Below, one piece after another: positions 1 to 8,950 of a DNA stretch of 64,000 nucleotides; within the stretch, counting starts at the first letter, position 1; the number at the start of each line of letters is the position of its first letter. Source of the stretch: Cohnella candidum (GTDB lineage: Bacteria; Bacillota; Bacilli; Paenibacillales; Paenibacillaceae); contig NZ_CP033433.1 in assembly GCF_003713065.1 (NCBI RefSeq), positions 3,411,001-3,475,000 on the forward strand, in the 5' to 3' direction. The translations under genes were made by a program, and so were the position numbers. The notes beneath the pieces are model-generated. The model had not been told where the DNA came from, made no database searches, and saw nothing but the letters and a program-made list of their open reading frames with translations.

Positions 1-274
1 CGACGCCGGGACGAAGCTCCGCGCAATCGGCTTTCGCCAGCAATTCCGCTTCGAAGCGGGCTTTCAAGGCCTCACGATCCATCGTGAGGCCGGTCCGGGC
101 TTGCAGGTCGACGTACGGGTCGAACGGACTTCCGTGCGTCCCGATGCCGAGCGCCCACTGTTCGAGCGGAAGCACATGCCCGTGTTCGGCGTACAGGCCG
201 CCGAACGCTTCGTACGCGCAGCTCTCGGTATCCAATAACGTTCCGTCAAAATCGAAAATGACTGCTTTAATCAT
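1..274 (-). CDS. HAD-superfamily phosphatase/phosphomutase (partial)
   Basis: The first residues read MIKAVIFDFDGTLLDTES, the HAD motif I with nucleophile and acid/base aspartates (DFDGT). The next stretch (YEAFGGLYAEHGH...) is the start of a helical cap, as in beta-phosphoglucomutase-like and phosphoglycolate phosphatase-like members. Only about 91 residues lie in the window; motifs II-IV fall beyond the left edge, so the substrate cannot be inferred. Its ATG overlaps the TGA of the upstream MFS gene in an ATGA arrangement, so the two are probably translationally coupled and co-transcribed. Confidence 0.85.
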   Translation of the reverse strand, partial: MIKAVIFDFDGTLLDTESCAYEAFGGLYAEHGHVLPLEQWALGIGTHGSPFDPYVDLQARTGLTMDREALKARFEAELLAKADCAELRPGV

Positions 275-1506
275 GCTTGCATTTCCACATCCTTTAGCGT
301 GACTTCCCGGACGGTTTTCCGATAACGGAACGCCCCCAGGAATGCGATGAAATAGCCGGCAGCAGCACAGACATAGATGAGCCGGATGCCGTATCGGTCC
401 GCCAGCCATCCCGTGAGCAGCAAGGAAATGCCGTAGAGCCCCGAGATGACGGCGGATTGCGCGGCGAATACGGACGGCATCTCCCGCGCGGGGGACGCCA
501 GTTGGAGCAGCGTGCGGCTGGCCAATCCTTTGGCGGACTCCGCCACGCCGATGAGAAGCATGATCCCCAGCGCGAAGCCCGGATGGCGGCTGAACGAAAA
601 CACCCAAACCGCCAGTGCCATGCCTGCGCCGCCCCCGAGAAGCAGGCCGGACATGCCGCCCGACGGCCGCCTCGCGGAAAGCCGCCCGAAAAAGGCGTTG
701 GCCAAGATCAGTCCGGCGCAGAACGCACCGTTCATCCAACCCCACCAAACTTCTCCCGCATGCAGCCTTTCCTGCGCGAAGACGAGCAACAGCGCGCCGG
801 CGAAAGCGGAGGCGAACAGCCCTTCCCACGCGTCCATCCACACCACGAGACGGAGCGCCGGAATGCGGAGCAGCGTTCGCCAGCCCGCGAGAAACGACTT
901 ACTCGCGCCTGCGTCTCCGCTCTCCGCCTCGTCGGCCCCGGAGGCGACAGGATTGCCCGTCGCGACGGCGAAGCCTCCGGCCAGCAACAGCAAGCCGGCA
1001 GACGTCCACAAGGAGGGACCGGCCCCCAAACCGGATACGACGACGGCTCCGAACGCCCAGCCCGCCAGGGAACAGGCTTCGACGACGGCTCCCATCGTTC
1101 CGTTCGCCTTCAGCAAACGGTCCTTTTCCACGAGACGCGGAAGAAGCGAGGAGCGGACCGGTCCCGCGACGCCTTCCAGCACCGACAAAACGAAGACGGT
1201 GCCCGTCAGCCACTCCGTTCGGGCACCCGCCCCTGCAGCGTCCAAATACGCGGCGAGAGCGGCCAGTCCCCCGGCCTGGATCAACAAGCAAACGGCGAGC
1301 AGCGAACCGAGACGGAACCTGCCCAGCACGAGCGGAGCGGCCAGGCTTCCGGCCGTCATGCCGATCACCCGGAGCAGCGGGAACAAAGCCGCGACCGCGG
1401 CCGATCCCGACTGCCGGTACAAAGTGGTGACCAGCGCCAAAATGTACAGAATATCGCCCAAAGTCGACAAAGCTTGACCGGACAATAAGAAGCGAAACCG
1501 TTTCAT
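271..1506 (-). CDS. MFS transporter
   Basis: A 411-residue, highly hydrophobic protein with regular membrane segments, beginning MKRFRFLLSGQALSTLGDILY, the usual N-terminus of the MFS enterobactin/macrolide-exporter-like group. It is about the normal size for a 12-segment MFS protein. A charged loop near residue 195-207 (SGADEAESGDAGASK) separates the two six-segment halves. It is probably a drug or metabolite exporter; the substrate is unknown. The stop overlaps the start of the downstream HAD gene by 4 nt (ATGA), so the pair forms a tight operon. Confidence 0.85.
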   Translation of the reverse strand: MKRFRFLLSGQALSTLGDILYILALVTTLYRQSGSAAVAALFPLLRVIGMTAGSLAAPLVLGRFRLGSLLAVCLLIQAGGLAALAAYLDAAGAGARTEWLTGTVFVLSVLEGVAGPVRSSLLPRLVEKDRLLKANGTMGAVVEACSLAGWAFGAVVVSGLGAGPSLWTSAGLLLLAGGFAVATGNPVASGADEAESGDAGASKSFLAGWRTLLRIPALRLVVWMDAWEGLFASAFAGALLLVFAQERLHAGEVWWGWMNGAFCAGLILANAFFGRLSARRPSGGMSGLLLGGGAGMALAVWVFSFSRHPGFALGIMLLIGVAESAKGLASRTLLQLASPAREMPSVFAAQSAVISGLYGISLLLTGWLADRYGIRLIYVCAAAGYFIAFLGAFRYRKTVREVTLKDVEMQA

Positions 1507-1615
1507 CCCGTCGCCACCGTACCTTTCCTATTCAGTTGTCGAATGGATTCGGCGCCCGGTTTTACAACGGTTTCCCTCCTCTCGCTCTCGTATTTCATGC
1601 GGAAGCCTCGGCGGC

Positions 1616-2380
1616 CTAAGCCTCTTGCTTCCCTTTATCCGACCATCGAAGGAGGCCCGGCATCGGGTCCCCGTCCGTAAAATATTCCAACCCGACGTAC
1701 CCCTCGTATCCCGTTTCGCGAATCGCACCCAGTACGTTTTCGTAATGGATCTCACCCGCATCCAATTCGCCGCGCCCGGGATGTCCGGCGGCGTGGAAGT
1801 GGCCGATCAAATGACGGTTCGCCCGGATTCGCCGGATGAGGTCCCCCTCGGTAATCTGCTGGTGGTAGACGTCGAACAGCACCTTCACGAACGGGCTTCC
1901 GACTTCCCTTACGATGCCGAACGCCTCGTCCGAAGAAGACAGGAAATATCCCGCGTGGTCGACGGCCGTATTGAGCGGTTCCACCGCCAGCGTGACGCCC
2001 GCTTCCTCCAGCAGGGGAACGCAGGCGCGCAACCCGTCCGCAAGCGATGCCCGCTGTTCATCCCGCGGCACGCCGACCCGGTCTTGCCCCGTTTGCGAAA
2101 TCAGCAGCTTGCAGCCAAGCGCGCGGGCGGCTTCCAGCGACTCGCGAAGCCCTTCCAAGTACCGGTCGCGTTCCGCCGGATCGACCAGGCTGACGAATTT
2201 GGTGCACATGGCCGTCAGAGTCAGGCCGTTCTCCTCCTGGGCGGCTTTCACGGCGCCAATGTCCTTATCCCACCAGGACCAAAATTCGTAAGCGCCGTAT
2301 CCCGCCAGGCGTACCCGGCGCATCGCTTCAACCGTATCCATCCCGCGAAAAACCGAGTCTACGCAAACCGACATCCGCAT
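1616..2380 (-). CDS. Hydroxypyruvate isomerase-like sugar isomerase/epimerase
   Basis: About 254 residues of the xylose isomerase-like TIM-barrel family. Supporting stretches are TLAVEPLNT (metal-ligand glutamate in strand 5), VKVLFDVYHQQITEGD (Asp and His ligands), IGHFHAAGHPGRGELD and GYVGLEYF (late-barrel ligands). This set is typical of hydroxypyruvate isomerase and related 3-keto-sugar epimerases. The ATG at 2380 is preferred because the GGGGAGG at its 5' side is 11 nt away; the GTG at 2389 nearly touches that ribosome site. It lies just downstream of corA on the same strand, with no obvious functional link. The exact substrate is not predictable. Confidence 0.8.
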   Translation of the reverse strand: MRMSVCVDSVFRGMDTVEAMRRVRLAGYGAYEFWSWWDKDIGAVKAAQEENGLTLTAMCTKFVSLVDPAERDRYLEGLRESLEAARALGCKLLISQTGQDRVGVPRDEQRASLADGLRACVPLLEEAGVTLAVEPLNTAVDHAGYFLSSSDEAFGIVREVGSPFVKVLFDVYHQQITEGDLIRRIRANRHLIGHFHAAGHPGRGELDAGEIHYENVLGAIRETGYEGYVGLEYFTDGDPMPGLLRWSDKGKQEA

Positions 2381-2401
2381 GCCGAGCACCGCCTCCCCTT
2401 T

Positions 2402-3352
2402 TTAGTCGAACCAGCCCTTGCGCCTGAACCAAACGTACATGCCGACCCCCAGCACGGCCATGACGGCCAGCACGCCGAAATAGCCGAAGTGCCAGTTCAG
2501 CTCGGGCATATTGTGGAAGTTCATGCCGTAGATGCCCGCGATGAAGGTCAGCGGCATGAAAATCGTCGTGATGACGGTCAGCGTCTTCATGATCATGTTC
2601 ATTCGGCTGGAACGGATGGAATCGTAGCTGTCCCGCAAATCGGCCGTCATCTCGCGGTTGGACTCGATCATGTCGGTCAGCTTCAGCAAATGGTCGTATA
2701 TATCGGTGAAATAGGCGTTATGCTCGCGAATGCCCGGGATTTTGTCGGAGTTCAGCGTCCGGTAAAGCAGGTCGCGCATCGGGATGACCGTCCGGCGGAG
2801 CCTCAGCAAATCGTTCCGGATGTCGTACACTTCGTCGATGAGCGTCTGCAGCTTTTCGCTCTCTTCCCGGCTCTCCAGGTCGTTCATATGGTCTTCGATC
2901 TTGTACAGCGTCGGAAAATAGTTGTCGACCAGCTTATCCATGATCAGGTACGCCACGTAGTGGTGATCCTGCTTCTTGTACAGTCCGTCCTCCTGCATTC
3001 GCCGCCAGGCTTCGTCCACTTCCGCGGAAGGCTTCAAATGGAACGTCACGATGCCTCTCGGGCCGAGGAAAAAGTTGATTTCTTCCGCTTTGAGCGTTTC
3101 GGTATCGATGCCGTGGATGACAAAGAAATGCGTATCCGCATAGTGATCGAGCTTGGGCCGCTGCAGGAGGTGCAGGCAGTCTTCGATCGCGAGGGGATGA
3201 AAATGGAAATAGCTGTCCAGCAGCTTCGTTTCATCCTCCGTCGGGCAATCGAAATCGACCCAAAACCATTTGATGCCGGGGTCGGTCAAGTTGTGCAGGG
3301 GGATGTTTTCGATTTTATCCCCATTGTCCGATATGGCCAGAGTCCGCAGCAA
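2402..3352 (-). CDS. corA: CorA-type magnesium/divalent cation channel
   Basis: A 316-residue protein with the CorA layout: a soluble alpha/beta N-terminal funnel, a long helix rich in charged residues (around 150-250) and two C-terminal membrane segments. The signature YGMNF (GMN selectivity motif) follows the first membrane helix, near residue 285. The C-terminus is basic (FRRKGWFD), as usual. The start is TTG at 3352 with GAGGTGAT 5-6 nt upstream. It forms a homopentameric Mg2+ channel in the cytoplasmic membrane. The 122-bp upstream gap is too short for a magnesium riboswitch. Confidence 0.93.
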   Translation of the reverse strand: MLRTLAISDNGDKIENIPLHNLTDPGIKWFWVDFDCPTEDETKLLDSYFHFHPLAIEDCLHLLQRPKLDHYADTHFFVIHGIDTETLKAEEINFFLGPRGIVTFHLKPSAEVDEAWRRMQEDGLYKKQDHHYVAYLIMDKLVDNYFPTLYKIEDHMNDLESREESEKLQTLIDEVYDIRNDLLRLRRTVIPMRDLLYRTLNSDKIPGIREHNAYFTDIYDHLLKLTDMIESNREMTADLRDSYDSIRSSRMNMIMKTLTVITTIFMPLTFIAGIYGMNFHNMPELNWHFGYFGVLAVMAVLGVGMYVWFRRKGWFD

Positions 3353-3474
3353 GTACGATCACCTCACGGTCATTATGCGCTTCCCGGACTCCTTTTGGCA
3401 ACATCCGGCACGTGATAGCCGCCCGCCGATCCGCGCAAGCTAAACAGGATCCGGTGACGAAGGAGGTTGAAACC

Positions 3475-3564
3475 ATGGGAGCCAAGCAACAAGGGCACGG
3501 CCGTCAGAATACGACGACCCGTTCGACCGACAAGAAAGGCAATTCATCCGGCAACAACCACTGA
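3475..3564 (+). CDS. Small hydrophilic protein, 29 residues
   Basis: A short reading frame starting MGAKQQGHGRQNT and ending SSGNNH. The start is preceded by a near-consensus AAGGAGGT about 7 nt upstream, and a strong intrinsic terminator begins 9 nt after the stop, so it has a complete gene's signals. The product is basic, polar and without hydrophobic segments, resembling small conserved Bacillales proteins of unknown function. I do not recognise a named family. No function is assigned. Confidence 0.6.
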   Translation: MGAKQQGHGRQNTTTRSTDKKGNSSGNNH

Positions 3565-3572
3565 CGAGCGGA

Positions 3573-3599
3573 AGAGCCGTCCCTCGGGACGGCTCTTTC
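3573..3599 (+). terminator. Intrinsic terminator of the small ORF
   Basis: An 11-bp perfect stem (AGAGCCGTCCC / GGGACGGCTCT) with a 2-nt loop is followed by TTTCGG. It starts 9 nt after the 29-codon gene. Confidence 0.8.
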
Positions 3600-3696
3600 G
3601 GCTTATTTGCGGTGCATTTTGACTTCGAGGAACTATCCATCGCCGCGGAATATGAGATAATAGGAAACAGAAACCGGGCGAAAGGAGCTTTTCTCC

Positions 3697-4545
3697 TTGA
3701 AAGAACGCGAATGGGGCTGGACGGCCCGAGGCGGAAACAAAGTTTACGCTTGCGAATGGACGCCGGACGCAGGGCCGGGTGCGGCCGAAGCGGTAATCCT
3801 GATCACCCACGGCATGGGGGAGCACACCGGCCGATACGTCCACGTGGCGGAATGGTTTACGGCGCGAAGCTATGCCGTGTTGGGCTTCGACCAGTTAGGC
3901 CACGGACGTACGGACGGCAAACGCGGGCACACGGATTCCTATGAAGATTTGCTGGAAGGGATCGACCGGATGCTCGAGGAGGCGGACCGGCGTTTTCCCG
4001 GCAAACCCATATTTCTGTGGGGACACAGCATGGGCGGCAATTTGACGCTGAACTACGCGCTCCGGCGCAAGCCTGACGTTGCCGGCGTCGTCGTGCTGAG
4101 CCCTTGGCTGAAGCTCGCCTTCGATCCGCCGGCGCTTACCGTTATCGCGGCCCGCCTGCTGGAGAAGGTGTACCCGAAATTCACCAACGACCGGCCGTTC
4201 GACCCGACCCACCTGACCTCCGATCCGGAGATGCTCGTGAAGCTAAGAGAGGATCGCCGGGGACACGGCATGATCACCGCACGATTCTTCTTCGGCGTGC
4301 ACCGCGCGGGCCGATGGGCGCTGGAGCATGCGCAAGAACTGGCCCTCCCCTTGCTCCTCATGCAAGGCGACGCCGACCGCGTCACTTCCATCGCCGCCAG
4401 CCGCAAGTTCGCGGAACGGGCCGGTTCGTTATGTACGTTTCGGGAATGGCCGGGATTCCGCCACGAGCTGCACAATGAACGGGGCCGCGAGGATGTGTTC
4501 CGGGTCATCGACGACTGGTCGAGGGAACGGTTGAGACAGGGTTAG
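3697..4545 (+). CDS. Alpha/beta hydrolase, monoacylglycerol lipase-like
   Basis: A 282-residue serine hydrolase of the lysophospholipase/monoglyceride lipase group. The nucleophile elbow is WGHSMGGN (Ser near residue 111), and the region ILITHGMGEHTGRY carries the HGxxEHxGRY oxyanion motif of this family. Asp in MQGDADRVTS and His in PGFRHELHNE complete the triad. The start is TTG at 3697 with AAAGGAG 9 nt upstream. It probably cleaves glycerides or lysophospholipids in the cytoplasm. It stands alone between two terminators. Confidence 0.87.
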   Translation: MKEREWGWTARGGNKVYACEWTPDAGPGAAEAVILITHGMGEHTGRYVHVAEWFTARSYAVLGFDQLGHGRTDGKRGHTDSYEDLLEGIDRMLEEADRRFPGKPIFLWGHSMGGNLTLNYALRRKPDVAGVVVLSPWLKLAFDPPALTVIAARLLEKVYPKFTNDRPFDPTHLTSDPEMLVKLREDRRGHGMITARFFFGVHRAGRWALEHAQELALPLLLMQGDADRVTSIAASRKFAERAGSLCTFREWPGFRHELHNERGREDVFRVIDDWSRERLRQG

Positions 4546-4560
4546 ATAACCGAGATACGA

Positions 4561-4604
4561 CAAAGCGCCGCCTCCCCCGATGGGTGAGCGGCGCTTTGCG
4601 GTTT
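4561..4604. terminator. Bidirectional terminator
   Basis: An 11-bp perfect stem (CAAAGCGCCGC / GCGGCGCTTTG) lies between the convergent hydrolase and cytochrome genes, with T/A-rich flanks on the plus side. Confidence 0.75.
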
Positions 4605-4618
4605 TGACGGTTAGAACG

Positions 4619-5017
4619 TTATCCTTTTTTGGCGGCGAGCCAATCCGCCAGCGCATGGATTTCCGCGTCGGACAGCACGCCTTTGAAAGCGGTCATGCCT
4701 CCGCCGCCGGCGGAAATTTTGGCCGCGATGGCGTCCGAGGACAACCGGGAACCGACGGCCGTCAGGTTCGGGCCGACGCCGCCATGCAGATCCGCGCCAT
4801 GGCAGGCGATGCAGTTCTGTTTGAACACGGCTTCCGCGTTGACGTTGCCGGCCGCCCCCGAAGGGGACGCTGCGGGAGAAGCCGGAGAAGCCGCAGGCGA
4901 GCCCGCCGGCGGAGCCGCGGGAGTCTGATCGGGCGCTCCGTTGTTGTTTCTCTGGCACGCCGAGATGGCGAGCACGAGGGCGAATACGAGGAAGACGGCA
5001 ACGACTTTGTTTCTCAT
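4619..5017 (-). CDS. Lipoprotein cytochrome c (c-551 type)
   Basis: A 132-residue small monohaem cytochrome. The N-terminus is a lipoprotein signal with lipobox AISAC (Cys near residue 21), then an Ala/Pro/Ser-rich linker to about residue 55. The haem site is NCIACHGAD (CxxCH), and the axial Met is probably in GGGGMTAFKG. This is the architecture of Bacillus CccB, a membrane-tethered electron carrier on the outer face. GGAGGAAATC precedes the ATG. It adjoins tatCA and a GMC oxidase, so it is a likely electron acceptor for that enzyme. Confidence 0.9.
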   Translation of the reverse strand: MRNKVVAVFLVFALVLAISACQRNNNGAPDQTPAAPPAGSPAASPASPAASPSGAAGNVNAEAVFKQNCIACHGADLHGGVGPNLTAVGSRLSSDAIAAKISAGGGGMTAFKGVLSDAEIHALADWLAAKKG

Positions 5018-5189
5018 GGCTGATTTCCTCCTGCGGAATGGTTTCTCGAAGCTTCTGGACAGTTTCCTGATCCTTTCGCCTTAGATTACCCCCGTTTCCA
5101 TCCCCCATACCTTCAAATCCCTTCTAAAACGAATGAATGGTTCGCGCAAGAATAGGAAACGCCGCAGTGGGTACGCTAAAACCACGGTC

Positions 5190-5957
5190 ATGAAATTTCT
5201 GGCAGTGGAGAGGGTGAACGTCATCGAACTGCAGGACGATGTAGTCAGCCATCTGGCGGAGCTCCGCAAACGGCTGATCTGGGTCAGCGTCTGGTTTTTG
5301 GCCGCGATGTGCGCGGGTCTCTATTGGTCCCCGCATATTTTGCTCCGCCTCAAGAGCCACCCGGCCGGAGAAACGATCGAGTGGAACGTCTTCTCGTTCA
5401 CCGACGGCCTGTTCGTCTACTTGCGCTGCGCTTTTCTGGTCGCGGCGTTGGTTACGCTCCCCGTTCTGTTGTATCAAGTCTGGGCTTTCGTACGGCCCGG
5501 CCTGACCCCGGTGGAAGCCAAAGGAACGTTTCGCTACGTACCCGCTTCCTTCGTGCTGTTCCTGACGGGGTTATCCTTTGGTTATTTCGTCGTGTTTCCG
5601 ATGATGCTCCGCTTCATGAAGAGCATGAACGAGAGCTTGGGAGCCGCGGAAACCTACGGAATCGACCGTTATTTCTCGTTTCTGTTCAACGTCGTGTTTC
5701 CCTTGGGCCTGGCGTTCGAGATGCCCCTGGTCATTCTGTTCCTGACCCGGCTCGGCCTGCTGAATCCTTCGAGGATCCGCTTCGTCCGCAAATACGCGTA
5801 CGTGGGCTTAGCCGTCGTCGGTTCGTGCATCTCCCCGCCCGATTTCGTCTCCCATCTGTCCGTCACCGTTCCGCTTCTCCTTCTTTTCGAACTCAGCGCG
5901 TTCATTTCCGTGCGTTACGCCCGGAGAAGGGGATTGGCCGTGCCGTCCCCCGGCTGA
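5190..5957 (+). CDS. tatC: Sec-independent translocase TatC
   Basis: A six-segment membrane protein with the hallmark [10 protein letters not shown] at the N-terminus and [12 protein letters not shown] in the first periplasmic/cytosolic loop region. Other typical elements are the loop after segment 3 and a conserved SPPDF motif near the C-terminal third. It recognises twin-arginine signals. The start is uncertain: ATG at 5190 is used (256 residues); GTG at 5214 lies too close to GGAG, and ATG at 5133 has no ribosome site. It is followed 34 nt later by tatA, forming a two-gene minimal Tat system. Confidence 0.92.
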   Translation: MKFLAVERVNVIELQDDVVSHLAELRKRLIWVSVWFLAAMCAGLYWSPHILLRLKSHPAGETIEWNVFSFTDGLFVYLRCAFLVAALVTLPVLLYQVWAFVRPGLTPVEAKGTFRYVPASFVLFLTGLSFGYFVVFPMMLRFMKSMNESLGAAETYGIDRYFSFLFNVVFPLGLAFEMPLVILFLTRLGLLNPSRIRFVRKYAYVGLAVVGSCISPPDFVSHLSVTVPLLLLFELSAFISVRYARRRGLAVPSPG

Positions 5958-5991
5958 TCCTGTAAATCACGAACCTACTGGAGGGTGTCTA

Positions 5992-6195
5992 ATGTTCCAC
6001 AACATCGGTATTTCGGGGCTCCTGATCATTCTGGTCATCGCCCTCATCGTGTTCGGGCCGGCGAAGCTGCCGCTGCTCGGCAAAGCCTTCGGCGAAACGC
6101 TGCGCGAGTTCCGCAACTCGACCCGCGGCATTGCCGACGATGACAAGCCGGATCCGATCGAGCTGCTGAAAGAAGAGCCGCAGAAGCTGACCTGA
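5992..6195 (+). CDS. tatA: Sec-independent translocase TatA
   Basis: A 67-residue protein: a short N-terminal membrane helix ([15 protein letters not shown]), the hinge [14 protein letters not shown] and an amphipathic helix [13 protein letters not shown], then a charged tail. This is a TatA, with the short tail usual in Gram-positives. GGAGGGTGT precedes the ATG. It is co-oriented with tatC and ends at a strong convergent terminator. The nearest Tat substrate is the small subunit encoded at 8006-8818. Confidence 0.94.
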   Translation: MFHNIGISGLLIILVIALIVFGPAKLPLLGKAFGETLREFRNSTRGIADDDKPDPIELLKEEPQKLT

Positions 6196-6213
6196 CGGAT
6201 TCAAAAACGAATG

Positions 6214-6250
6214 ATAAAGGGACCCGGCCGAATCGGCCGGGTCCCTTTAT
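6214..6250. terminator. Bidirectional terminator
   Basis: A 17-bp perfect inverted repeat (arms 6214-6230 and 6234-6250, ATAAAGGGACCCGGCCG) with a 3-nt loop sits between the convergent tatA and GMC genes. Its A/T ends serve both directions. Confidence 0.9.
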
Positions 6251-6271
6251 GCGTTTCATCTTCATTTGCGA

Positions 6272-7987
6272 TTAAACCAGCGAGCCGCCTTTTTTGGCGT
6301 ATTTCAGAATGCCTTCCGAAGCGCGGTAAGCCAGGGCGCCGACCGTGTCCGTCGGATTGTAGCCCGAGTTGTGGGGGAACGCGCTCGCTCCGACGACGAA
6401 GACGTTCTCCGCGTCCCACATTTGCAGGTAATTATTGACCGCAGAGGTTGCCGGATCCGCGCCCATGATGACGCCGCCCGTGTTGTGCGTCGACTGGTAC
6501 GTCGTGATTTCGTAAGGGCCGAGGCTTTTCAGCTTGTCGATGCGGCTGGCCCCCATCTCCTTCTGGATCTCTTCGCATTTGTTGGCCATGAACACGGCGA
6601 GCTCCCGGTCCTGGTCCTCGAAGTCGAACGTCATCCGCGGGAGCGGATCCCCATACGCATCCTTGTATTCGGGATCCAAATCGATGTAGTGGTGCTGGAA
6701 CGGCATCGAGGAGCCTTGTCCGCCTACGCTGATCCAACTGTTAGCGTATTTGATCGAATTCGCCTTGAATTCCTGGCCCCATGCCTTCGTACCCGAAGGC
6801 ACCTGATTATTGGAGATGGGTCGGAAGCCGGTTTGCCCGATGCTGATCGACGCGCCGTGAATGAACTTCAGGTCGGAGTGGTCGAAATTGTCGCCGTTGT
6901 AGTCGTCCAAATTCATGCCGAGCGCCCCTGCTCCCGCGAACAGATTGAACTTCTTGTCGTCGTAGAAGCCGAGCGCGTTGCCCTTCAGGACCTGGTAGGC
7001 ATAGTTTTTGCCGACGACCCCGGTGCCGGTAGCCGGATTGTAAGCCTTACCGAGCTTGGACATCAGAAGCAGGCGAATGTTATTGAAAACGTAGCTCGTC
7101 ACCACGACGATGTCCGCGGGCTGCACGATTTCCTCGCCCGTCGTGACGTCGGTATACATGACCCCCGTCGCTTTGCCGCCGCTATGCATGATCCTGCGAA
7201 CATGCGAATGGGTCCGGATCTCGAGCTTGCCCGTTTTCAGCGCTACCGGGATGACCGTGACGACCGGATCCGCTTTCGCGCCGTATTCGCACCCGAACCG
7301 CTCGCAGTATCCGCAATATTGGCATGCCGCGCGGGCGATACCGTCGGGGTTGGTATAGTTTTGGGAGAGGTTCGCCGAAGGCTGCATGTAGGGATGCAGG
7401 TTGAGCTTTTTGGCGGCCTCCTCGAACATCTGCATCGGCGGCGACTTCTTCATCGGAGGGTTCGGGTAATCGCTGGAGCGTTTGCCCGCCAAAGGATTCG
7501 TCTCGCCGGATATGCCCGCCATTTTCTCGAACTTGTCGTAGTACGGCTCCATTTCGTCGTAGGTGATGCCCCAGTCTTGAATCGTCATCCCGTCGGGAAT
7601 TTTCGCCTTGCCGTACCGCTCGATCGTTTTACTGCGGATTTGGAAGTCGTACGGCAGAAACCGGAACGTCTGTCCGTTCCAATGCACGCCAGCTCCCCCG
7701 ATCCCGTCGCCGATCAGGAACGATCCGTATGCCCGCATGGGCAGGGCTCGCATCTTCTCGTTGCTTCGGAAGGTCACCGTTTCCTTGGACAAATCCTGCA
7801 TCAGCTCGTAACGCTGGGAATACCGGAGCTCGTCGTGGACCATGAAATAATCTTCCGTCTTGCGTTCTTTGCCGCGCTCAAGTCCGACGACGTTCATCCC
7901 GGCTTTGGTTAACTCGGAGGCGATGATGCCGCCTCCCCAGCCGACGCCGACGATGACCACGTCCGTTTTCGGCAATGTTTTGGCCAT
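6272..7987 (-). CDS. GMC-family FAD oxidoreductase (gluconate 2-dehydrogenase-like large subunit)
   Basis: A 571-residue flavoprotein. The N-terminal Rossmann fingerprint is VIVGVGWGGGIIASEL, with a second FAD contact in GLERGKE. The C-terminal GMC block STHNTGGVIMG...HNSGYNPTDTVGALAYRASEGI carries the catalytic His/Asn region. A cysteine cluster ACQYCGYCERFGCEYGAK near residue 225 is shared with gluconate/sorbitol dehydrogenase large subunits and may ligate an Fe-S cluster (inference). It has no signal peptide, so it is probably exported piggy-back with the Tat-signal subunit encoded 18 nt upstream. It oxidises an unknown sugar or polyol outside the cell. Confidence 0.88.
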   Translation of the reverse strand: MAKTLPKTDVVIVGVGWGGGIIASELTKAGMNVVGLERGKERKTEDYFMVHDELRYSQRYELMQDLSKETVTFRSNEKMRALPMRAYGSFLIGDGIGGAGVHWNGQTFRFLPYDFQIRSKTIERYGKAKIPDGMTIQDWGITYDEMEPYYDKFEKMAGISGETNPLAGKRSSDYPNPPMKKSPPMQMFEEAAKKLNLHPYMQPSANLSQNYTNPDGIARAACQYCGYCERFGCEYGAKADPVVTVIPVALKTGKLEIRTHSHVRRIMHSGGKATGVMYTDVTTGEEIVQPADIVVVTSYVFNNIRLLLMSKLGKAYNPATGTGVVGKNYAYQVLKGNALGFYDDKKFNLFAGAGALGMNLDDYNGDNFDHSDLKFIHGASISIGQTGFRPISNNQVPSGTKAWGQEFKANSIKYANSWISVGGQGSSMPFQHHYIDLDPEYKDAYGDPLPRMTFDFEDQDRELAVFMANKCEEIQKEMGASRIDKLKSLGPYEITTYQSTHNTGGVIMGADPATSAVNNYLQMWDAENVFVVGASAFPHNSGYNPTDTVGALAYRASEGILKYAKKGGSLV

Positions 7988-8005
7988 GATAATGTCCCCC
8001 CTTTC

Positions 8006-8818
8006 TTAATGACCTGCCATGTGGTCTTGCAGGCTGTTCGGCGGCATCGCGGTAAACTCTTTGTCGATGACGGCCGCATAGCTCATCTGGTTGCCCGGGT
8101 AGCTGCGCATTTTCCACCCGGCCATGTCCAGGTTGCCGCCGTAAAGCGGATCGCTGTACGCGCCTTCGATCGTGCTTGAACGGAGCATTTTGAAAAACCC
8201 GCTCGGAGAAATCGTGGTCAGCGGCACTTTATCCGATTCGAAATCCGACAACACGCTGTCTTGCTGGTCTGCCGTGAGATCCACGAAATTTTTGCTGAAC
8301 TGGGACTGGCTGTAGTTGTCCATTTCCTTCAGCGCGATGGCGAAAATTTCCCGCCGCTTCAGCCGCCCTTGGTACCCTTGCACGGTTTCCCCGTGATAGA
8401 ACGGCGGAGACATGTACTCCCTGCCGTTAAACCCCCATTCCCCGGCCAGCTGGTGGTCGATGAAATAGGCCACGCCCAGCGCCTGCGCTCCCGGTCCCGT
8501 GTCGTCCGTCGGGAAGATTCTTTCCGTCGCCGCGTTCAATGTCGCGAACTGCTCCTGGGTCAGGAACATCAGCGCCCGGTTGTAGTTCTTGGGCTCCGCG
8601 GCCGGGGCCGCGCCCGGGGAAGCCGAAGGCGAAGCTGGGGAAGGAGCGGCGGCCTTGTTATTGCGGCGGATCAGGCTGCCCAGCGCCCCGCCTACGACGA
8701 CGCCGCCGATCGCGTAGCCTGCGTTGACGAGGAACTTCCTCCGCGACGGCTCCTGCACGCCGCCTCCTTGCCGCGAGCCTGGAGGCTGGGTACCCTTAGG
8801 CCCTTCATTGTCGGCCAT
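8006..8818 (-). CDS. Gluconate 2-dehydrogenase subunit 3-like protein with Tat signal
   Basis: The N-terminus carries a twin-arginine motif (SRRKFLVNAGYAIGG) followed by a hydrophobic segment and an Ala/Ser/Pro linker. The mature part (ALMFLTQEQFATLNAATERIFPTDDTGPGAQALGVAYFIDHQLAG) is characteristic of the small subunit of gluconate 2-dehydrogenase-type enzymes. The ATG at 8818 has AGGTGAT 6 nt upstream; the GTG at 8827 lies inside that ribosome site. It pairs with the GMC subunit directly downstream, and the co-located tatCA genes suggest a dedicated export route. Confidence 0.88.
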   Translation of the reverse strand: MADNEGPKGTQPPGSRQGGGVQEPSRRKFLVNAGYAIGGVVVGGALGSLIRRNNKAAAPSPASPSASPGAAPAAEPKNYNRALMFLTQEQFATLNAATERIFPTDDTGPGAQALGVAYFIDHQLAGEWGFNGREYMSPPFYHGETVQGYQGRLKRREIFAIALKEMDNYSQSQFSKNFVDLTADQQDSVLSDFESDKVPLTTISPSGFFKMLRSSTIEGAYSDPLYGGNLDMAGWKMRSYPGNQMSYAAVIDKEFTAMPPNSLQDHMAGH

Positions 8819-8950
8819 TGAGATCACCTCGGATGTTCGATGGATTGGCTTTCTTTACCGGTTTATTGTTTTTCCAAAAAAAAGCGATTATGCATTCCCG
8901 GAATTTGGTCATGCTAAAAAAAACCAATCCAGCTTAAGGTGGAGATCCCG

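Noticed and set aside
1625-3415. A 596-codon plus-strand frame
   Set aside because: Antisense to the sugar isomerase-like and corA genes, both supported by motifs. Composition (His/Arg/Gln-rich) is that of a shadow frame.
3353-3474. Magnesium riboswitch in front of corA
   Set aside because: The region is about 120 bp and shows no M-box-like helices; CorA genes are often unregulated.
6266-7912. A 548-codon plus-strand frame
   Set aside because: Mirror of the GMC oxidoreductase gene; no recognisable domain and no start signals.
8891-8916. Sigma-G-like promoter (TGCATT ... CATGCTA) before the lipoprotein gene
   Set aside because: The gap between elements is only 13 bp instead of about 17-18.
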